This document shows, one piece after another, positions 6,187 through 14,535 of a stretch of 17,424 bases of DNA. Under the pieces are notes generated by a model. The model was not told where the DNA came from. It ran no database searches and saw only the letters and a list, made by a program, of their open reading frames with translations. A program made the position numbers and the translations under genes. The DNA is from Gammaproteobacteria bacterium (GTDB lineage: Bacteria; Pseudomonadota; Gammaproteobacteria; Pseudomonadales; Azotimanducaceae). The stretch spans positions 1 to 17,424 of the forward strand of contig JAPOYW010000507.1 of NCBI GenBank assembly GCA_026706425.1, in the 5' to 3' direction. Position 1 is the first letter of the stretch. Every line of letters begins with the position of its first letter.

Positions 6187-8304
6187 ATGGACACCATGCA
6201 GTTCCTTCGTTCGTCATCCGCCACAATTGCGTTTCTCCTAGCTGCCGCAAGTGCCGCAGAACCGGACGACCGTCCCCGCGGTCAGGCGACACTGCTATCC
6301 GAGGCGCCAACGCTTGACGGGAACGTGGCCGACGACCCGGCGTGGGACGGCCTCGCGCCCTTCACCGGGTTCACCCAACTGCAGCCCGACAACGGCGCGC
6401 CCGCGTCCCAGCGCACGGAGGTCTACTTCGGCTTCACCGAAGACGCGCTCCACGTCGGCGTGATCTGCTTTGAGACCGACACCGAGGCCATCACCGTCTC
6501 CAACGACGGATTCCAGTCCGATTCGTTCTCGATGGTCCTCGACACATTCGGCACGGGCCTCGCCGGCATGGTGTTCGGCACCAATCCGGTCGGTGCGGAG
6601 TACGACGGCCAGGTCGCCGACGAGTTCGCGGACTGGAACTGGAGCACGCTCTGGGAGGTGCGCACCCGGACCCATGAGGCGGGCTGGAGCGCCGAGCTCG
6701 CGATCCCCTTCCAGTCCCTGCGCTACGGCGCCGGCGACGTGCAGTCCTGGCGCGTGAACTTCGCCCGCGTGATCCGGCGCAACAACGAGATCTCCTATTG
6801 GTCGCCGGTGCCAAGACAGTTCAGCATGTTCCGGCTGTCGCTAGCCGGACGGATCGACGGAATCCACGTACCGGCGCAGCGCCGCAATCTCGAGATCACG
6901 CCGTATGCGCTGGGAAGGAGCAATCGGGGCGGCAATCTGAACGGCACCCAATACGACGACGATTTCGGCTTCGACGTGAAGTACTCGATCACGCCAAGCC
7001 TCACCCTCGACATGACCTACAACACGGACTTCGCGCAGGTGGAGTCGGATCGCCAACAGGTCAATCTCGGGCGTTTCAGCCTGTTCTTTCCGGAGACGCG
7101 CCCCTTCTTCCTCGAAAACGCAGGAGCCTTCGGCGTTGGCTTTCCGGGAATGCAACTGTTCCACTCACGGCGCATCGGCATCGCCCCGGACGGTCGTCGG
7201 CTACCGATCGAGGGCGGCGTGCGGGTATCGGGGAAGGTCGCCACCGCCACCAATCTCGGTTTCCTGCACATGCGTGCGGAGGCCGCCAACGCAGAGGGTT
7301 CCAACGAATTCACGGTGGCGCGGCTGAGTCGGGACCTAAGCAACCGGTCGTCCGTGGGGTTCATCGCCACGGACCGCCGCGACCCCGGGTCCAGCAGACA
7401 GACGTACGGTATTGACGGCAGCTTAGGGCTCGGACCAAACGGGCAACTGCGCGCCATCGCCGCGCGAACTCGAACCCCCGGTGTCGACAGCGACGAACAC
7501 GTCGTTTCGTTGTACGGCGCCTACAATTCGACCGAGTGGGAGCTTGACGGAAGCTATACGGAGGTCGGCGCCGGCTTCGATCCGGCCGTGGGTTTCGTCG
7601 GCCGACGCGACTACCGCGGCACCGCCGTCTTCGCCATGAGGAAGTTCGTGGACAAGGAGACGTTGCGCGAGTGGCGACCCCTTGCCTCCTACAACGGATC
7701 CTGGGACTTCGACGGGTACTACGAGAGCGGCAACCTCCACCTCGAGAGCTGGTGGGTTTGGAAGAGCGCCGCGGACGTGTGGCCGGCGGTGAACTTCTCC
7801 CACGAGGGCGTCAAGCATTCGTTCACGATCGCTGGCGAGACCGTTCCTGCGGGGGACTACGAGACCCGAAACTTCGAGATGGGCATCAATTCGGCGCCCA
7901 ACAAGACCTGGAGCGGGGGTGCGCACATGACCGCGGGCGGGTTCTACAACGGCAAGCGGCACGCCATATCGCCCTACGTCAATTATCGAAGGGACGAAAC
8001 CCTGGCCGCCTCGGCAGGCTGGGACCACAACACCATCGACCTCGGCAGCGAGGAGGGGCCGTTCACCGCCAACCTGGCGCGCGCCGGTCTGTCCTATTCG
8101 TTCACGCCGAAGATCGGCCTGCGCGCATTGATCCAGTACAACGACGCCGACGACGTCTTCGCCGCAAACGTCCGGTTTTCCTGGCTACGTTCCGCGAACG
8201 CCGGCCTCTACGTGGTCTACAACGAAATCGATGCCCGGACCGGGCTCGGGAAACCCGGTCGCGAACTCGTGCTGAAATACAGTCACATCTTCGATGTGCT
8301 TTAG
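6187..8304 (+). CDS. DUF5916 family protein with N-terminal CBM9-like domain
   Basis: This is a 705-residue exported protein of unknown function, probably at the outer membrane. A signal peptide (FLRSSSATIAFLLAAASAAEP) is followed by a carbohydrate-binding family 9-like domain at about residues 35-215: APTLDGNVADDPAWDG, TEVYFGFTEDALHVGVICFE and SWRVNFARVIRR. After that comes the DUF5916 region, rich in alternating aromatic and polar residues (YSITPSLTLDMTYNTDFAQVESDRQQVNLGRF, FFPETRPFFLEN) and ending in LVLKYSHIFDVL, as expected of a beta-barrel. Its length is normal for the family. Starts at 6187 and 6196 are both possible, with no clear ribosome binding site. It is separated from the next gene by only 29 bp. 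The ligand and role are unknown; many family members occur near catabolic or peptidase genes. Confidence 0.85.
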   Translation: MDTMQFLRSSSATIAFLLAAASAAEPDDRPRGQATLLSEAPTLDGNVADDPAWDGLAPFTGFTQLQPDNGAPASQRTEVYFGFTEDALHVGVICFETDTEAITVSNDGFQSDSFSMVLDTFGTGLAGMVFGTNPVGAEYDGQVADEFADWNWSTLWEVRTRTHEAGWSAELAIPFQSLRYGAGDVQSWRVNFARVIRRNNEISYWSPVPRQFSMFRLSLAGRIDGIHVPAQRRNLEITPYALGRSNRGGNLNGTQYDDDFGFDVKYSITPSLTLDMTYNTDFAQVESDRQQVNLGRFSLFFPETRPFFLENAGAFGVGFPGMQLFHSRRIGIAPDGRRLPIEGGVRVSGKVATATNLGFLHMRAEAANAEGSNEFTVARLSRDLSNRSSVGFIATDRRDPGSSRQTYGIDGSLGLGPNGQLRAIAARTRTPGVDSDEHVVSLYGAYNSTEWELDGSYTEVGAGFDPAVGFVGRRDYRGTAVFAMRKFVDKETLREWRPLASYNGSWDFDGYYESGNLHLESWWVWKSAADVWPAVNFSHEGVKHSFTIAGETVPAGDYETRNFEMGINSAPNKTWSGGAHMTAGGFYNGKRHAISPYVNYRRDETLAASAGWDHNTIDLGSEEGPFTANLARAGLSYSFTPKIGLRALIQYNDADDVFAANVRFSWLRSANAGLYVVYNEIDARTGLGKPGRELVLKYSHIFDVL

Positions 8305-8333
8305 GCCATACATTCCCGACACTGGAGCAACAG

Positions 8334-8957
8334 ATGACCAACTCCCTAACCTTCTACACGCACCCGAGGTCCCGCGGCCGTGTTGCGCGCTGGATGCTCG
8401 AGGAAGCGGGCGCGCAGTACGACACCGTAGTGATGCAACTCGGCAAGAAGATCACCGACCCGGCGTTCCTCGACCTGAACCCGATGGGGAAGGTGCCGGT
8501 GATCGTCCACAATGGCGTCGTCGTCACCGAGTGCGCCGCCATCTGCGCCTACCTTGCCGACGTGTTCCCGGACAAGCGCCTGGCCCCGCCGCCCGCCGAG
8601 CGAGGTCCCTACTACCGCTGGCTACTGTTCGGTGCCGGTTGCCTGGAACCGGCGGCCATCAACCACGGCCTAGGCGTCGAGATCGCACCCGAACAGGAAG
8701 GCATGGTGGGCTATCGGACCTTCGCCGCGACGTTGGATACGCTGGAGTGGCAACTGGCGAAGTCACCCCACATTGCCGGAGAGGCGTTCACCGCTGCCGA
8801 TGTCTACGTGGCCGCGCAATTGGGGTGGGGTATGGAGTTCGGCGCGATCAAGGACCGGTCGGCCATCTCGGACTACGTGGGGCGGACGCACGCCCGCCCC
8901 GCCCACAAGCGGGCGGTGGAACTGGACGACGCGCTGGCGGCCACCTTGGCGGGTTAG
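8334..8957 (+). CDS. Glutathione S-transferase family protein
   Basis: This 207-residue cytoplasmic protein has the two-domain GST layout. The N-terminal thioredoxin-like half has FYTHPRSRGRVARWMLEE, with Ser13/Arg14 near the usual catalytic position. It also has NPMGKVPVIV with the cis-proline, and TECAAICAYLAD, which matches the glutathione-binding ESxAI motif with Cys67 in place of Ser. The all-helical C-terminal half includes SPHIAGEAFTAADVYVAAQLGWG, the N-capping and hydrophobic-staple region. The ATG at 8334 follows GGAG at a suitable distance. The substrate is unknown: detoxification or a specific conjugation or isomerisation are all possible. It is probably cotranscribed with the DUF5916 gene. 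Confidence 0.9.
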   Translation: MTNSLTFYTHPRSRGRVARWMLEEAGAQYDTVVMQLGKKITDPAFLDLNPMGKVPVIVHNGVVVTECAAICAYLADVFPDKRLAPPPAERGPYYRWLLFGAGCLEPAAINHGLGVEIAPEQEGMVGYRTFAATLDTLEWQLAKSPHIAGEAFTAADVYVAAQLGWGMEFGAIKDRSAISDYVGRTHARPAHKRAVELDDALAATLAG

Positions 8958-8978
8958 GCCCGCGCCGAACAGCCTGTG

Positions 8979-9043
8979 CGGGCGACCACAAGGGTCGCCC
9001 CTACGAGCCTAGAGTCCGTAGGGGACGGGCTTGTCCCGTCCCG
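8979..9043. repeat. Pair of 27-nt hairpin modules in opposite orientation, copy A
   Basis: Two modules lie between the convergent GST and methyltransferase genes. The first, 8979-9005, is in minus orientation with stem GGGCGACC / GGTCGCCC and loop ACAAG. The second, 9017-9043, is in plus orientation with stem GGGACGGG / CCCGTCCC and loop CTTGT. In plus orientation both read CGTAGGGG-(5 nt)-CTTGT-(5 nt complement)-CCCG. The inner ends CCTACG and CGTAGG are themselves inverted across an 11-nt gap. The plus module is identical over 27 nt to one at 16929. Bidirectional transcription end or a REP-like mobile repeat are the likely roles. Confidence 0.85.
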
Positions 9044-9066
9044 TGATCCTCGTTCGAGGGAAACGC

Positions 9067-9963
9067 CTACCTAAGCCGTTGCGCCAAGGCCCGGATGTCC
9101 GACGGGCCGATGCCGCAGCAGCCACCGACCATCGTCGCGCCCGCTTCGATGCTGCGCAGCATTGCCGCCACGTATAGGTGTTGCGGGAGGTCGCTGCGCA
9201 GCCCGGTGATGGTCTCGTTGTCCAACGTCCAGCCTTCGGGGACCTTGTTGAGTCGATTGGGGTAGCAGCCGATGGGCTTGGTGGTCAGCGCTTTGAGTTC
9301 CCGCAATCCCGCCTCGATGGCCTCGGGGTGGGTGCAATTGAACAGGTAGCCATCGACCCCAAGCCCCGCCAACGCGTCCACGGCTTGCTTGACGGTCTCG
9401 CCGCTGCGGAGCCCGCGACCGGGGGTCTCGTCAAGGGTCCACGAGACGTACACCGGATTGCCTTGGCCGTGCGTCAGTGCAGCGCTGGCGGCGGTGTGCG
9501 CCTCGGCCGCCGAGGACATCGTCTCGCAAATGAAGAGGTCGACCTCGTCGCGTAGCGCTTCGACAACGCCCTGGTAGATCGGTTGCGCTATTTCCGGCGG
9601 CGGCACGAGGTCGGCTCGATAGCTCTCTTCGAGGGGCGGCAGCGAACCGGCCACGGCGACACGCTTGCCTTCCGCCCGCGCCGCCCGGCCGCTCTCCCGG
9701 ACCGCCCGGCGCGCCAAGGTCGCAGCGAGGCGGGTGAGTTCCCGGTATCGGTCCTGCATCCCCGCCTTGCCGAGGTAGCTCGGTATCGTTGAGTAGTTGT
9801 TCGTGGTGATGACCACCGCGCCCGCGTCGATGTATTCCCGGTGAATCTCCACGACGAGGTCGGGTTCGTCGAGGAGCACGCTGGCGGACCAGAGACCGTG
9901 CGCGGCTCCGGGTCGCCGTTCCTGAATCTCCCGGCCCATGCCGCCGTCGAGCAATGTCACCAT
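9067..9963 (-). CDS. Homocysteine S-methyltransferase family protein
   Basis: This 298-residue single-domain TIM-barrel protein belongs to the zinc-dependent methyltransferase family (MmuM, betaine- and S-methylmethionine-homocysteine methyltransferases). The family transfers a methyl group from a sulfonium or ammonium donor to homocysteine. It begins VTLLDGGMGREI and contains TTNNYSTIPSYLG, VAVAGSLPP and DLFICETMSS. The three zinc-ligand cysteines are present: Cys210 in LFNCTHPEAI and Cys282/Cys283 in GGCCGIGP. The ATG at 9963 follows GGAGG at 5 bp. The donor substrate cannot be told from sequence alone. It is the last gene of a minus-strand series, 31 bp after the Gfo/Idh/MocA gene. Confidence 0.9.
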   Translation of the reverse strand: MVTLLDGGMGREIQERRPGAAHGLWSASVLLDEPDLVVEIHREYIDAGAVVITTNNYSTIPSYLGKAGMQDRYRELTRLAATLARRAVRESGRAARAEGKRVAVAGSLPPLEESYRADLVPPPEIAQPIYQGVVEALRDEVDLFICETMSSAAEAHTAASAALTHGQGNPVYVSWTLDETPGRGLRSGETVKQAVDALAGLGVDGYLFNCTHPEAIEAGLRELKALTTKPIGCYPNRLNKVPEGWTLDNETITGLRSDLPQHLYVAAMLRSIEAGATMVGGCCGIGPSDIRALAQRLR

Positions 9964-9994
9964 GTCGGCCTCCAGTCGGTGGCAGGGCTAGGAT

Positions 9995-10978
9995 TCATCG
10001 ACGAACGTTCACCGGCTGGTTCTCCTCGGCCGAGCGATAGGCCGCTTCCGTGAGCCTTGCGACCTGCAACGCGAAGTCCTGCGGCTCATAGCCGCGAAGA
10101 CCGTTGCGTATCCAGCGGAAGAAAGCTGCATCGGGGGTCGACGGCGTGATGCGCCTGGGAAGGTCGACCGGTTCGTCGTTGAGGACCATTGAGCGCACGC
10201 GCCATTGGTGGAGGCGCAGGACCACCGAGCCTTCGCTTCCGGTGATGGCAAGGCCCTCGTCGTGGCGCGAGGCATTGCCCGTCGTGGTGAGGGTTCCGAG
10301 GGCACCGTTGCCGAAACGCACGATCACCCCGCCGTTCACGTCCACCGCACGTCCGGCATTGTCGAACGTGGCCGACACCACGTTGGGCTGCAATCCGGTC
10401 ACCCACAGCGTCGAGGCGACCAGGTGGCTGCCCGTGTCCATGAACATGCCGCCGCCCCCGAGGTCGGGATCGAGGCGCCAGCCGCCGACGCGCAGCCAGT
10501 TCTGCGTCACGTACGCCACGACACCGCGAATCTCGCCCAAGGCGCCGCGTTGGACGAGTTCCCGGGCGAAGGCGAAGTGCGGCATCCAATGCCGTTGGTA
10601 GGCCACGACAAGGGCCAGACGGCGCTCCGCCGCCAAGGCGAGCAGTTGCTTGGCGTGGTTGGGCCGCACCACGAGAGGCTTCTCGACCAGCACGTGTCGA
10701 CCGCCGTCGAGGCACGCCTTGGCCTGAAGGTAGTGGTCGCGGTGCGGCGTGCTGACCAGGACGGCATCGACCTCGATTTCCTTCAGCATGGTCCGCCAGT
10801 TGCCGTAGTACGGAATGTCGTGACCCGCGCGGTCCATCAACAGCCTTGCCTGCGATTCGACCGGATCCGCCACCGCCGCTATTAAGACTGCGCCATCGGC
10901 AGCGATGCGTGGCAGGTGGGCATTGCGCATGTTGCCGCCGGCGCCAATGAGCGCGACGGAAAGGCGTTTCTTGGGCAC
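9995..10978 (-). CDS. Gfo/Idh/MocA family NAD(P)-dependent oxidoreductase
   Basis: This 327-residue protein has a Rossmann N-terminal half with a dinucleotide-binding loop GAGGNMRNAH (from Gly12), an acidic residue after the second strand (VADP) and the family signature EKP at residues 99-101. The C-terminal alpha/beta substrate domain has GGGMFMDTGSHLV, in which Asp181 and His185 occupy the usual catalytic region, and VDVNGGVIVRFGNGALGTLTTTG. Such enzymes oxidise or reduce hydroxyl groups of sugars, inositols or related compounds; the substrate is not evident. Translation starts at a GTG at 10978 with AGGAGAG upstream. It is 31 bp upstream of the methyltransferase gene and 80 bp downstream of the RND gene, all in the same direction. 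Confidence 0.9.
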   Translation of the reverse strand: MPKKRLSVALIGAGGNMRNAHLPRIAADGAVLIAAVADPVESQARLLMDRAGHDIPYYGNWRTMLKEIEVDAVLVSTPHRDHYLQAKACLDGGRHVLVEKPLVVRPNHAKQLLALAAERRLALVVAYQRHWMPHFAFARELVQRGALGEIRGVVAYVTQNWLRVGGWRLDPDLGGGGMFMDTGSHLVASTLWVTGLQPNVVSATFDNAGRAVDVNGGVIVRFGNGALGTLTTTGNASRHDEGLAITGSEGSVVLRLHQWRVRSMVLNDEPVDLPRRITPSTPDAAFFRWIRNGLRGYEPQDFALQVARLTEAAYRSAEENQPVNVRR

Positions 10979-11058
10979 GGGGTTCTCTCCTGGGAACAGC
11001 TTCTCCGGGCGGCGGCCGTAGTATTACATGGCGATGCATCCCAAGAACCCGGGAGGAC

Positions 11059-14000
11059 TCACGCCGACCCGCCCACCCGGTCCGTGACGCGCTTCGCCCG
11101 TTGCGAGATGCCGTGCAGAAACAGCCAGAAAGCGGGGACGAGAAGCAACGCCGCCGCGGACGAGATCAGCACGCCGAAGCCGAGCGAGATGGCCATCGGC
11201 ACCATGGACTTGGCCTGCACGCTCTCGGTCAACATGAGCGGCGTGAGCCCCGCCATGGTCGTGACCGTGGTGATCAGGATCGGACGGAAGCGGGACACCG
11301 CCGCATTGACCAAGGCATCGGGCATCGCGTCTCCGGACGCCCGGAACCGGTTGACGCCGTGAATCAGCACGAGCGTCGCGTTGACCACGACGCCGCAGGC
11401 CGCCACGACACCGAAGATCGACGTCAACGAAAAGCCGACAACAACGCCGAACGGTTTCAACAGCGCGTGGCCCCAAACGGCACCGACGAACGCGAACGGG
11501 AGCACCGACATGATGATCAGCGGCTGGGTATAGGACTTGAGCGGTATGGCCAGTAGAGCGTAGATCACGAGCAGCGCCAACACGAACAACGGACCGACGC
11601 TGGCACCCATCTCGGACTGCTCCTCTTCGCTCGTCAGCGAATAGGTGACGCCCGGGTAGGCGCCGACGGTCCGTTCAAGAAAGCCCGAGTCGAGTTGCCC
11701 GAGTGTGGCTTCCGCGGTGCTTACGCGCGGATCAACGGCTGCGGTGACGCTGACCGTGCGGGCACCGTCCCTGCGTTCGATGTCGGCGAGACCTCGGCCG
11801 AGATTTGCGTCGGCAACGGTTCCGAATGGCACCTCGCCGCCAGCGGGGGTCCGCACGCGCAAGGCGTAGAGCGAGTCGAGCGAGCGCCGCGCGGACTCTC
11901 CGTAGCGCACCATGATGCGGACATCGTCGAGGCCGCGCTGCACACGCTGCACCTCTTCGCCGTAGAACGCCTGACGCACCTGTCGACCGAGATCCTCGAG
12001 CGAGATACCCAGGGCCTCCCCGGCAGGCGTCACCTTGAGCTTCAGTTCCTGCTTGCCGGTCTGGACCGAGTCGTTGATCTGGTGAACGCCCGGGTAGCCG
12101 CCGAGCTCGCGTCGAATCGCCGCAACAACCGCAGCCAAGCTCTCCGTGTCGTCTCCCGACACCTGGATATCGATGTCCGGATCCCATGCGATGCGGTCCG
12201 TGATGAAAGCCAGCTTGATATCACTGGCAAGGCGACCGTTTGCGGTGCGCCAGAGCGCCGCCACTTCGTCGGTCGTGATGTCCCGCGTCTCGCCGGGCGT
12301 CAACTGCATCGTGACACCCCCGAGGTGGCCCCCCGACCGTTCCAGCGCAAAGCCGATTCGTCCGCCGGGGGACGGATGCGCCCCGATGGACTCCATGATG
12401 TGCATGACCACCGGGTCGTCGTATTCCTCCGACAGACGCCGCTCGACGGTGCGTGCGGAGTCCGCGAGCCGCGCAACGACTTCGGCCGTCGCCGCTTCGC
12501 TGCTGCCCAAGGGCATCGTCAACCGCGCCACGATGGCGTCGCCCTTCGTGGGGATGATGAACGAATACGGCACATGTCCGCCGTAGATGATCGCTGGCGC
12601 CGTGACGAGCGCGGCAAACCCGAACGCGAGCGTGAGCGCCCGGTTCTGGAGTGCCGCCACCGCGAACCGTCGAAACACCTTCTCGATCAGCCAATCGAGC
12701 CCCGATTCGAACAGCACCTGCGCACGGCCGAACTGGCTCGTGAGCCTGCCCAGGAATCCGGCAAGATGCGATGCCCACATTACGGCCACTACAACAACGG
12801 CAAGCGCGAGGGCGAACCGCACGTCCGGGGCAACGACGAAGGCGGCAATCACCAACACGACCAGCAGGATCATGCCGAACTCGCCGAATGGCATGCGCGC
12901 GACCCGGTGGCCCAAATGAGCGGGTAGCACGAGCAGGCATTCGATCAACGAGAACGCCACGCAGCAAATGACCGTGCCGGCGATGACGCCCAGCATCACA
13001 CCGACCGCGCCCACCGCGAACAGCAGGGGCACGAACGCCACCATGGTGGTCAGCACCCCAAACGTGACCGGGACAAGCACGCGCTGAACACCCTCGATGG
13101 CCCCCGCAAGTTGCCCGACGCCCCGGCGATGGGAGACGTAGACGCTCTCGCCGACCACCACGGCGTCGTCGACCAGCAAGCCGAGCGCCAGGATGAATCC
13201 CATGACCGAGGCGGCATCCATCGAGAAGCCGAACACGTAGATGAAGAAGATGGCCCCCAGGAACGCGATCGGGATGCCGATGGCCACCCAGAGCGCCAGA
13301 TGTGGCCTCAAGAACAGGGCGAGCAGGATCAGGATCAGCAGCAAACCCTGCGTGCCGCTGTCGAGGAGCGCGCCGAGGCGGACCGACAATCGCGTGGACT
13401 CGTCCTTCCAGATCACGAGCTCAACGCCGTCGGGATAGCGCGACGTCGCGCCTTCGAGGAAGCGCTTGACCGTCTCGCTGATCTCGCGGGCATCCTGATT
13501 GGCAACGCGTGCGACCCGGATCAATGCGGCGGGCTGCCCATCGAACATGATCCCCTGGAAAGTGTCCGCGAAGCCATCGACTACGTTCGCAACGTCCTTC
13601 AGCAGCACCCGCGTTCCGTCGGCCCGGGTCGTGATCAGCAACTTCTCGAGTTCCCGTCCGACGTAGGCCTGTCCACTGGTCCGGAGCAGTATCTCGCCCT
13701 CGTCGGTTTTCATGGAGCCGCCTGGAATGTCGACCGAACGCTTTCGCAAGGCCGCTGCGATGTCGTCGAAGGTGAGGTTGTTGCGGGACAGCGACATCTC
13801 CGAGACCTCCACGGAAATCTCGTAGGGCCGCTCGTTCGAGATGGTCGTGTGCGTCACCCCCGGCAGGCTTCGGATGTCGTCCCGGACCCGGCGCCCCAGT
13901 TCCTTCAAGGCCCGCTCGTCCGTCGGTCCGGTGACGGCGATTTCCAGCACGAGATCGGTCATCACTGCGAGTTCGACGACGGGCTTTTCGGTTTCCTCGG

Positions 14001-14358
14001 GAAACGTGTCGATGGCGTTGATCCGGTTCTCGACCTCGCCGAGCGCGCGCTGCCGATCCGCATCGAAGAACAGTTCCACCTGCACGGTGCAGACGCCTTC
14101 GGACGCGATGGCCCGCAACTCCTTGATGCCGTCGAGGCCGTCGAGGTGCTCTTCGATGCGGGTACAGATCCCGGACTCGACCTCCTCGGGTGCCGCGCCC
14201 AGGTACTCCACGGTGACCGTGATGATCGGCAGGTCGACATCCGGATAGAGCTTCACCGGAATCCGCGTCAGCGAGGCAAGCCCGGCCAGGATCGCCAAGC
14301 CCATTAACAGGTTCGCCGCCACGTGGTTGGTGGCGAACCAGGCGACGATCCGGTTCAC
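11059..14358 (-). CDS. RND-superfamily efflux permease (HAE1/AcrB-like)
   Basis: This is a 1099-residue inner-membrane permease that would export hydrophobic compounds using the proton gradient. After TM1 (about residues 11-30) comes a porter loop beginning TRIPVKLYPDVDLPIITVTVEYLGAAPEEVE. TM2-TM6 lie at about 337-480. TM4 holds the proton-relay pair Asp397-Asp398 in LALGLLVDDAVVVGESV, equivalent to Asp407/Asp408 of AcrB. A second porter loop follows TM7 (LTLAFGFAALVTAPAIIYG), and the last five segments end in LLLVPAFWLFLHG. An extra hydrophobic region at about 495-535 sits between TM6 and TM7, longer than the short helix found there in AcrB. The start is a GTG at 14358. No adaptor (MFP) or outer-membrane channel gene is in the window, so partners must be encoded elsewhere. 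Confidence 0.93.
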   Translation of the reverse strand: MNRIVAWFATNHVAANLLMGLAILAGLASLTRIPVKLYPDVDLPIITVTVEYLGAAPEEVESGICTRIEEHLDGLDGIKELRAIASEGVCTVQVELFFDADRQRALGEVENRINAIDTFPEETEKPVVELAVMTDLVLEIAVTGPTDERALKELGRRVRDDIRSLPGVTHTTISNERPYEISVEVSEMSLSRNNLTFDDIAAALRKRSVDIPGGSMKTDEGEILLRTSGQAYVGRELEKLLITTRADGTRVLLKDVANVVDGFADTFQGIMFDGQPAALIRVARVANQDAREISETVKRFLEGATSRYPDGVELVIWKDESTRLSVRLGALLDSGTQGLLLILILLALFLRPHLALWVAIGIPIAFLGAIFFIYVFGFSMDAASVMGFILALGLLVDDAVVVGESVYVSHRRGVGQLAGAIEGVQRVLVPVTFGVLTTMVAFVPLLFAVGAVGVMLGVIAGTVICCVAFSLIECLLVLPAHLGHRVARMPFGEFGMILLVVLVIAAFVVAPDVRFALALAVVVVAVMWASHLAGFLGRLTSQFGRAQVLFESGLDWLIEKVFRRFAVAALQNRALTLAFGFAALVTAPAIIYGGHVPYSFIIPTKGDAIVARLTMPLGSSEAATAEVVARLADSARTVERRLSEEYDDPVVMHIMESIGAHPSPGGRIGFALERSGGHLGGVTMQLTPGETRDITTDEVAALWRTANGRLASDIKLAFITDRIAWDPDIDIQVSGDDTESLAAVVAAIRRELGGYPGVHQINDSVQTGKQELKLKVTPAGEALGISLEDLGRQVRQAFYGEEVQRVQRGLDDVRIMVRYGESARRSLDSLYALRVRTPAGGEVPFGTVADANLGRGLADIERRDGARTVSVTAAVDPRVSTAEATLGQLDSGFLERTVGAYPGVTYSLTSEEEQSEMGASVGPLFVLALLVIYALLAIPLKSYTQPLIIMSVLPFAFVGAVWGHALLKPFGVVVGFSLTSIFGVVAACGVVVNATLVLIHGVNRFRASGDAMPDALVNAAVSRFRPILITTVTTMAGLTPLMLTESVQAKSMVPMAISLGFGVLISSAAALLLVPAFWLFLHGISQRAKRVTDRVGGSA

Positions 14359-14535
14359 GGGTGGCGACCGGACGGGGTAGTGTCGGTCACGGGGCCTTCT
14401 TCACAGCAGCAAGCCATGATCCGCAGCACTCGGCTGGAATTGACCCAATTGGCGTCTCCCCCCGACCCGATGCACGATAATACAGTCGTTCCGGGATTGA
14501 ACGAGCCGGCCTCACCAACGCGGCATTGAGAGAAC
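14359..14535. promoter_or_regulatory. Divergent intergenic region between RND pump and acyl-CoA ligase
   Basis: Both flanking genes are read outward, so this 177-bp stretch should hold two promoters. A -10-like GATAAT lies at 14476-14481 for the rightward gene. A TTGACC occurs at 14440-14445, but the 30-bp gap to it is too long for a sigma-70 pair. GAGAGA precedes the ligase ATG as a plausible ribosome binding site. No clear operator repeat is seen. Confidence 0.35.

Noticed and set aside
5832..6224. Minus-strand open frame of 130 codons over the gap before the DUF5916 gene
   Set aside because: Arginine-rich composition with no recognisable motif, and it overlaps the cytochrome gene end.
13111..14307. 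Open frame of 398 codons on the plus strand inside the RND permease gene
   Set aside because: It mirrors the RND coding frame, is rich in His/Asp/Gln/Arg, and shows no membrane or enzyme signature.
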